Source of the DNA: Synergistales bacterium Syner_01
GTDB lineage: Bacteria; Synergistota; Synergistia; Synergistales; Aminobacteriaceae
Direction: 5' to 3'
DNA length: 10,864 nt
NCBI GenBank assembly: GCA_001604435.1
Contig: LVBO01000461.1
Coordinates: forward strand, 1-10,864
The notes under the pieces were generated by a model. It ran no database searches and was not told where the DNA came from. It worked only from the letters and a program-made list of their open reading frames with translations. This document shows positions 6,781 through 10,864 of this stretch, piece after piece (positions within the stretch are counted from its first letter, which is position 1; each line of letters begins with the position of its first letter). The position numbers were made by a program, and so were the translations under genes.

Positions 6781-7368
6781 CTAGGCCATCCCTACGGTCT
6801 TCTTCATCGCCTGGATGTAGTTGATGTTCGGAAGGGACTCCAGAGCGAGTTCGCGAACCGTCTGCATAACAACGGCGGGATCCTCGTGCTCGACGCAGAT
6901 TGTGCGCAGCGCCACTCCGTCGAAATCCGTCTCCGCTATCTCGACGACGGCCCCGTTGATGACGTAGATATAGCGCTTCTTCTTCACGTGCACCAGGCGC
7001 AGATTCTGATTGGGGCGGACGATTTCGTTAAGGAACTGATCGAACGTGTACTCTTTTCTGCCGAAAATAGGTTCCGGGGCTTTAAAGTAGGAGAAAAGCT
7101 TCCGGAGATCGTCTATAGGAATCGGAAACCCGGCCTTCATGACGGGGAACCACTGCTCCAACCCGTCCGCATTCACTTCCTGAAGCGATTTGATATCCAG
7201 AAGATCGTCCCGGACCTTGACGTTCTCGTCGCTGTTCTTCGAGAGCACGTAGACCTCTTCGCTCTCTTTATAGTTCCCCTGCTCGAACTGCCTGATCCTC
7301 GCTTCGGGCTCTTCGAATCCCGCTCCGAACGTTCTCCACTCCCAACGCGCAACTATTGGTTTTGCCAT
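6781..7368 (-). CDS. CYTH-like (triphosphate tunnel metalloenzyme-like) protein
   Basis: Encodes 195 aa. The pattern suggests a CYTH/TTM fold: an N-terminal strand ARWEWRTFG (7-15), EEVYVLS (37-43), KVRDDLLDIKSL (51-62), a basic strand VHVKKKRYIYV (127-137), VVEIAETDFDG (141-151) and an acidic TICVEHEDP (156-164), followed by C-terminal helices. CYTH proteins bind triphosphate or polyphosphate in a beta tunnel lined by K/R and E residues. The canonical N-terminal ExExK is not present; WEWR occupies that place. The ATG at 7368-7366 has GGAGGGG five bases upstream, and the protein begins MAKPIVARWEWR. It is followed after 3 nt by ppx, which supports a polyphosphate or triphosphate role. The family call is an inference from motif spacing. 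Confidence 0.65.
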   Translation of the reverse strand: MAKPIVARWEWRTFGAGFEEPEARIRQFEQGNYKESEEVYVLSKNSDENVKVRDDLLDIKSLQEVNADGLEQWFPVMKAGFPIPIDDLRKLFSYFKAPEPIFGRKEYTFDQFLNEIVRPNQNLRLVHVKKKRYIYVINGAVVEIAETDFDGVALRTICVEHEDPAVVMQTVRELALESLPNINYIQAMKKTVGMA

Positions 7369-7396
7369 GTTGTCCCCTCCGTGTCCTGTATGAAAT

Positions 7397-7402
7397 AGTA
7401 TA
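7397..7402 (-). promoter_or_regulatory. Possible -10 element after the leader terminator
   Basis: TATACT on the minus strand lies just downstream of the terminator U-tract and would start transcripts near 7390, ahead of the CYTH-like ribosome binding site. No -35 hexamer stands at the right distance because the terminator stem occupies that place. It would offer a terminator-independent route to expression. Confidence 0.25.
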
Positions 7403-7405
7403 GAC

Positions 7406-7435
7406 AAAAAAATCGGAGGAGCTTTCGCTCCCCCG
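7406..7435 (-). terminator. Intrinsic terminator in the leader of the CYTH-ppx unit
   Basis: On the minus strand CGGGGGAGC-GAAA-GCTCCTCCG forms a 9-bp stem (one G-U pair) with a GNRA tetraloop, followed by A and seven T (7412-7406). It lies about 110 nt downstream of the promoter at 7527-7556 and about 40 nt before the CYTH-like start. It should end most transcripts before the gene, so it acts as an attenuator or as the 3' end of a small RNA. Confidence 0.85.
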
Positions 7436-7489
7436 AAAAAAATAGACAATATCCCTATAGGGGCAAAACACCCTGAACGCATTCGATGC

Positions 7490-7503
7490 GCAGAATATTC
7501 TGC
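7490..7503. repeat. Perfect 14-bp palindrome in the leader
   Basis: GCAGAATATTCTGC is its own reverse complement and starts about 18 bases downstream of the predicted transcription start. It could be a repressor operator in DNA, or an RNA hairpin with an AUAU loop. It does not match an operator family I can name. Confidence 0.5.
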
Positions 7504-7526
7504 TTTTTCAAGGTCCCTCTGTATCC

Positions 7527-7556
7527 ACTATAGCCCTTCCCGACGTCATTTGTCAA
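7527..7556 (-). promoter_or_regulatory. sigma70-type promoter upstream of the CYTH-ppx unit
   Basis: TTGACA (7556-7551) and TATAGT (7532-7527) are separated by 18 bp on the minus strand, a near-consensus pair. The predicted start is near 7520. It lies about 50 bp after the yhcG stop and opens a new transcription unit. Confidence 0.75.
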
Positions 7557-7584
7557 GCCGCAATTCGTACATTCGGCGTACTTT

Positions 7585-7603
7585 CTTCGCTCCGGCCGCG
7601 AAG
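7585..7603 (-). other. Stem-loop after the yhcG stop
   Basis: CTTCGC and GCGAAG form a 6-bp stem with a 7-nt loop, four bases after the yhcG stop codon. No U-tract follows. It may mark the end of the yhcG message, but it is not a typical intrinsic terminator. Confidence 0.35.
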
Positions 7604-7607
7604 ACCG

Positions 7608-8654
7608 CTACTCATCCTCCAAGTGAGGATATCGTTTCAGTATATCGACCTGTTCTCTCCGAATCTCGACGGCAAGTTGGTCCTCCGAGGGAAGCAAACG
7701 CCTGTACTCCACCTCCCGCTCTTTCGACGCGAAGAGATATTTCATTCTCCCGGCGGTTCGAGACACGGAGATAAGCAGCGCCGCCGGAGGGTTCTCGTGG
7801 GACAGCGCGCTTTCTTCCGACATATGTTCCAGAACGAGCGACAGCTTTTCTTCATCTTCGCTCGAAAAATCTCCGCAGATCATCTCTACAAGGAGAAAAG
7901 CATGGATCGAACGCGAGTAGAAAACAAGGTCGATATAGCGCGCCCCTCCCTTGAGCTCCATCTTTTTCTGACGTTCCACAAGATAGAGCTCTTTGCCGGA
8001 TTCAAGAAGAAACCGCTGAAGGTGATCGAGCAACGCCCTTTCTAGAATGCTCTCCGTCAGCCGCTGACGGTCGGGGATTCCCATGAACGCCTGAACGTGG
8101 GGATCATCCACGAAGTCTTCCGGTGAGGGGGGGGTTCTCTCCTCGAAGAGAGGCATATCGCCCGTCACGTCGGAGGTTTGCTCCCCGGCGGCGCGTAGCT
8201 GCTTTTCGAGTTCGGAGGCCGTCCACCCTTCGCGCGAAACCTTTCGCTCGACTTCGTACCTGACGGACGAATCTTCGATATCCATCATCACCGTGTAGTG
8301 GCTCCAGCTCAGTCCGGGATCAAGGGAGCGAAGTCCGGATTCGGCCAGATCGCTCTCCTCTCTGAAACGGAAGAGCGGAGGACGTTTTTCGTATTCCTTG
8401 AAAAACTTCCGGATAGCGGCGAGTTTCTTCGCTGAAAACGCCTTGCCGAAATCCGACGCAAGACCCGCGGCAACGCCTTCGAGAAGGTCGGGAGAGTCGC
8501 CGTGCGTTTCCTCCCATTGGGCAAGAGCCTTCCCCATCTCCCAGTACGACCGAAGCATCTCGGCATTGACTGCTTTCAAAGCAGTCCTTCGGGATTCTGA
8601 AAGCAGCCGTTGCAGACTTTCCAACAACTTGTGCCGATCATTGAAACGTGTCAT
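7608..8654 (-). CDS. yhcG: YhcG/DUF1016-type PDDEXK nuclease-family protein, probably catalytically degenerate
   Basis: Encodes 348 aa with the two-part YhcG layout. Residues about 10-155 are the helical DUF1016 N-terminal domain: AVNAEMLRSYWEMGKAL (28-44), SAKKLAAIRKFFKEY (74-88), LSWSHY (115-120) and EGWTASELEKQL (142-153). Residues about 184-335 are the PDDEXK nuclease domain: DDPHVQAFMGIP, HLQRFLLESGKELYLVERQ (211-229), YIDLVFYSRS (240-249) and LVEMICGDF (255-263). D242 and E257 are kept, but the usual E-x-K is E-M-I, so the catalytic lysine is missing. Relatives accompany type I restriction or defence loci, and none is seen here. The ATG has AAGGAGG upstream and follows the antiporter subunit by 52 bp. 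The gene holds an 8-C tract and two long palindromes. Confidence 0.88.
   Translation of the reverse strand: MTRFNDRHKLLESLQRLLSESRRTALKAVNAEMLRSYWEMGKALAQWEETHGDSPDLLEGVAAGLASDFGKAFSAKKLAAIRKFFKEYEKRPPLFRFREESDLAESGLRSLDPGLSWSHYTVMMDIEDSSVRYEVERKVSREGWTASELEKQLRAAGEQTSDVTGDMPLFEERTPPSPEDFVDDPHVQAFMGIPDRQRLTESILERALLDHLQRFLLESGKELYLVERQKKMELKGGARYIDLVFYSRSIHAFLLVEMICGDFSSEDEEKLSLVLEHMSEESALSHENPPAALLISVSRTAGRMKYLFASKEREVEYRRLLPSEDQLAVEIRREQVDILKRYPHLEDE
8054..8070. repeat. 17-bp inverted repeat within yhcG
   Basis: CCGTCAG-CCG-CTGACGG is a perfect 7-bp stem with a 3-nt loop, inside codons about 195-201. It may simply be coding chance or an mRNA hairpin. Confidence 0.6.
8127..8134 (-). repeat. 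Eight-cytosine homopolymer inside yhcG
   Basis: The coding strand has C8 at codons about 174-176 (within RTPPSP). Slippage would shift the frame before the nuclease domain and leave only the N-terminal domain. The present allele is in frame. Confidence 0.9.
8568..8586. repeat. 19-bp palindrome near the 5' end of yhcG
   Basis: GACTGCTTT-C-AAAGCAGTC has perfect 9-bp arms around a single base, within codons about 23-29. It could be an operator-like site or an mRNA hairpin. No partner is known. Confidence 0.6.
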
Positions 8655-8706
8655 CCTCTCAGCCTCCTTTTTCCGGATTCAGCCGGGCTCTCCGGCAGGG
8701 TACGAC

Positions 8707-10218
8707 TCAGGGAACCATCGAACCCAGAACGGCGTCTCTGTACAGCGCGGGCGATACGACCCACTCTCCTGCGGCAATCAGGTACTCGTACAACGACGGT
8801 ACGAAGTAAAAAAGGGCGAGAAGAAGCGGCGTCATTCCAAGCGCGATAAAGAGCATGCCGGAGTGAAAAACGCCGACGGGAACCGTCTCCTCGCTCCGGC
8901 GGGGCGAGAACAGACGAAAGAGCACGGGAACATAATAGACGCAGGAAAGCGCCGTTCCAAGCTCCACTGCGACGGCGGTCATCCAGCGCCCCTTCTCCAT
9001 CGCAGCAAGAACGATCATCCACTTGCCCCAAAAGCCGCCCAGCGGCGGCAGTCCGATGATCGACGCGGCGAGCAGAAGGAATGCCGCGCCTTCGCGGGGA
9101 AAACGTCGTCCGAGACCGGTAAAGGAACGCCACTCCTTGCTGCCGGAGAGCGTCGAAAAACTTCCGGCTCCGAGGAAGAGCGCCGTTTTTGCCGCAGCGT
9201 GGTTGAACGAATGAAGGAGCGCCCCGGCCACTCCCAGAGGAGAAGCGCACCCGATGCCGATCAGCAGATATCCCATGTGCGCCACGGTCGACCAGGCAAG
9301 CATGCGCTTGATGCTCGTCTGCCGCTGCGCCGAAAGATGCCCGGTGAAGAGCGAGAGCAGCCCCAGCACAAGAAGTGTATCCGGTATTGAAAAACCTGCC
9401 TGTTCAGCCGGAAAGAGCAGCGTCGTCACCCTGAGCAGAGAATAAAAAGACGCCTTGACGACAACGCCGGAGAGGAGCATGCTCACTCCCGTCGAAGCCG
9501 ATGAATGCGCATCCGGTAGCCAAAAATGGAACGGGACCATGCCCATCTTGAGTCCCAGTCCCGCAATCATGAATCCGGCCGCGACGGCGAGCGCTCCACG
9601 CGGGATGCCGCCGACAACTGAAGAGAGCAGCGCGAAATTCAGTATTCCGCCCCCCATGTACAGCATGCTCGTCGCCAGAAGAATAAGAAGCGCGCCGACC
9701 GTACCCAGAACAAGGTATTTGAGCCCGGCTTCCAGGGCCTCCCGCGTTTTCGAGGCTCCTGTAAGGACGTAGGCGGCTACGGCAAGGATTTCGAAAAAAA
9801 CGAAGAGATTGAAGAGATCGCCTGTCGTCAGAATCCCGTTGAGTGAAGCCCAGAGGATGAAAAAAAGACCGCAGAGACGCCATTGCTCCGCTGTCGGCCC
9901 TGATTTGGAGATGTTCGAAAAAGTCGTCCATACGGCGGCGGCTCCTCCGAAAGCGGAAATGAAGAGGAAAACCGCCGACAAAGGATCCGAAACAAGGAGA
10001 ATTCCCAAATCGGCGCCCCATCCCCCGAGCCGGAGCACCCTGACGCCGGAACTCGCGGAAACGGCCGCACCGAACGTCAGTAACGAGGTGATACCGCAGG
10101 AAAGAAGGATCCATCCTCCGGTCTTCGAGGGTGCGAAATGATGCAGCAACTGAAGAATAAAGGCCGCCGTCATCGGGAAGAGGATGGAGAACAGCATCCA
10201 ATAGTTTGGAAAGATCAT
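8707..10218 (-). CDS. Antiporter-like membrane subunit of the MrpD/NuoN/NuoL superfamily
   Basis: Encodes 503 aa of almost continuous transmembrane helices, matching MrpD/MnhD (about 490-500 aa). The proton-path residues of the superfamily are visible: glutamate 143 in TTGDLFNLFVFFEILAVAAY (131-150), lysine 167 in LKYLV, lysine 224 in GLKMGMVPFHFWLPDAHSSA (222-241), lysine 255 in VVVKASFYS, and a late lysine in SFNHAAAKTALFLG. Such subunits move H+ or Na+ in Mrp antiporters, complex I and membrane hydrogenases. LFNLFVFFEI favours the MrpD/group 4 hydrogenase branch. The ATG at 10218 has GAGGAGG upstream and lies 31 bp after a related gene. No NuoL-type lateral-helix extension is present. The exact complex cannot be named without the upstream genes. 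Confidence 0.88.
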   Translation of the reverse strand: MIFPNYWMLFSILFPMTAAFILQLLHHFAPSKTGGWILLSCGITSLLTFGAAVSASSGVRVLRLGGWGADLGILLVSDPLSAVFLFISAFGGAAAVWTTFSNISKSGPTAEQWRLCGLFFILWASLNGILTTGDLFNLFVFFEILAVAAYVLTGASKTREALEAGLKYLVLGTVGALLILLATSMLYMGGGILNFALLSSVVGGIPRGALAVAAGFMIAGLGLKMGMVPFHFWLPDAHSSASTGVSMLLSGVVVKASFYSLLRVTTLLFPAEQAGFSIPDTLLVLGLLSLFTGHLSAQRQTSIKRMLAWSTVAHMGYLLIGIGCASPLGVAGALLHSFNHAAAKTALFLGAGSFSTLSGSKEWRSFTGLGRRFPREGAAFLLLAASIIGLPPLGGFWGKWMIVLAAMEKGRWMTAVAVELGTALSCVYYVPVLFRLFSPRRSEETVPVGVFHSGMLFIALGMTPLLLALFYFVPSLYEYLIAAGEWVVSPALYRDAVLGSMVP

Positions 10219-10249
10219 AGCAGAGCCTCCTCGTATCGTCTTTGGTCAG

Positions 10250-10864
10250 TTACCGGGAAAACCACAGCATCAGCAGCAAAGCGGTCGCGACGGCGGCGAA
10301 GAGGTATCCGCGAAGGAGTCCGCTCTGCACGCTCCGAACGAAGGCGCCTCCTCTGTCCAAAACACAGGAAAAGCAGCCCCCCGCCTCGTCGATCCGTCGC
10401 AGAAGCGCATCGGCGAATCCCGGTTTTTTCCGGTACGCCGCAAAGAGGAGCGCTCCTGCAAGCGCCACGGAGAGGCTTTCGGCACACTTTGCGAAGGAGT
10501 AGAACCGTGTTCCTTCCACACCCAGAAACGACGGCGCCCAACCGGGAAACAGCCCCAGCGGCAAGAGAAAAAAAACGAGCATGAGCATCCCGCCGTTCAT
10601 AAGACGCAGCCTCCCCTGAAGGATTTTCCTCGGGCTCTTCTGGACGCCGCCGAAGGCGAACGCTCCCATCTTGAAAAAAGAAACCGCAGTCCCCACGTTC
10701 GCGGCAAGAAGGCAAAGCGCGATCGGCGAAAAACCATGAAGCGCCTCTTTGATCAATCCCTTGCTTGCAAACCCCGGAGTCCCCGGGAGTCCCAGCAGAC
10801 TCGCCGCGGCGAACACGAAGAGAAAAAAGGTCCACGGGAGCGCCGCCGCGCCGCCGCCCAGGCC
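10250..10864 (-). CDS. Second antiporter-like membrane subunit (NuoL/N/MrpD superfamily), C-terminal part
   Basis: The last 204 codons of a gene that begins outside the window; the frame is open to the window edge. The fragment starts GLGGGAAALPWTFFLF and contains LLGLPGTPGFASKGLIKEAL. This is the late superfamily motif GxPPxxGFxsK, whose lysine ends the proton path. Hydrophobic helices follow (PIALCLLAANVGTAVSFF, then MLMLVFFLLPLGLF), with a charged linker near LLRRIDEA and a final helix ending LLLMLWFSR. It is a neighbour and probable partner of the 8707-10218 product. Tandem antiporter-like subunits are typical of Mrp-type and hydrogenase-linked Mrp clusters. Confidence 0.8.
   Translation of the reverse strand, partial: GLGGGAAALPWTFFLFVFAAASLLGLPGTPGFASKGLIKEALHGFSPIALCLLAANVGTAVSFFKMGAFAFGGVQKSPRKILQGRLRLMNGGMLMLVFFLLPLGLFPGWAPSFLGVEGTRFYSFAKCAESLSVALAGALLFAAYRKKPGFADALLRRIDEAGGCFSCVLDRGGAFVRSVQSGLLRGYLFAAVATALLLMLWFSR

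Larger units (their letters stand above)
7406..7520 (-). ncRNA. Structured leader or small RNA of about 115 nt (inferred)
   Basis: Between the predicted start near 7520 and the terminator U-tract the transcript contains four successive hairpin-forming elements: the 14-bp palindrome at 7490-7503, CGCAT-CGA-ATGCG at 7478-7490, CCCTATAGGG at 7453-7462, and the terminator stem at 7414-7435. I recognise no known riboswitch, T-box, 6S or SRP RNA core. It may be a cis attenuator of the CYTH-ppx unit, a free small RNA, or both. Confidence 0.4.

Noticed and set aside
7369..7482. N-terminal extension of the CYTH-like protein to an ATG at 7482
   Set aside because: The extension runs through the intrinsic terminator hairpin and lacks a ribosome binding site, whereas the ATG at 7368 has a strong one.
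7406..7520. SRP RNA, 6S RNA or a known riboswitch in the leader
   Set aside because: I could not find the conserved core sequences of these RNAs; short consecutive hairpins alone do not support such a call.
8682..8696. GCCGG/CCGGC hairpin between the antiporter subunit gene and yhcG as a terminator
   Set aside because: The stem is only 5 bp and no U-tract follows; yhcG may be cotranscribed.
8398..9390. 330-codon plus-strand frame across the yhcG and antiporter-subunit genes
   Set aside because: It crosses two real genes on the other strand, and the product is an R/K/Q-rich sequence without family features.

Overview
All genes in this window lie on the minus strand, so transcription runs from high to low coordinates. 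I see eleven protein-coding genes, two of them cut by the window edges, and no tRNA, rRNA, CRISPR array or insertion sequence. Base composition is moderately GC-rich. A Sec-exported TctC-type binding protein without a lipobox implies a diderm with a periplasm. Together with the tripartite carboxylate transporter, Na+-linked carriers and antiporter-like subunits, this fits an anaerobic Gram-negative-type fermenter. Synergistota is my best guess, but it is an inference from gene style and not proven by any marker here.

Layout in the direction of transcription. (1) 10864-8707: two tandem proton/sodium antiporter-like membrane subunits of the NuoL/N/MrpD superfamily, the first truncated by the window edge. 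(2) 8654-7608: an orphan YhcG/DUF1016-type protein whose PDDEXK nuclease motif appears to have lost its lysine. (3) 7607-7369: a 239-bp intergenic region with a good sigma70-type promoter, a structured leader and an intrinsic terminator before the next gene (attenuator or small RNA). (4) 7368-5860: a CYTH-like (triphosphate tunnel) protein and a short-form Ppx/GppA phosphatase, 3 nt apart. (5) 5757-2626: tctC, tctB and tctA, encoding a complete tripartite tricarboxylate transporter. (6) 2626-292: a Na+/phosphate cotransporter whose GTG start overlaps the tctA stop by one base, then phoU. (7) 268-1: a perfect-consensus promoter flanked by two CtsR-box-like operators in opposite orientation, driving dnaK, which runs off the window.

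The central theme is phosphate. A CYTH-like protein and Ppx/GppA (polyphosphate/ppGpp metabolism) lie upstream, and a Na+/Pi carrier with PhoU lies downstream, with a carboxylate transporter between them in what looks like one transcription unit. The most notable points are the terminator-bearing leader before the CYTH-ppx pair, the coupling of tctCBA to Na+/Pi uptake, the paired heat-shock operators at dnaK, and the degenerate, possibly phase-variable yhcG.
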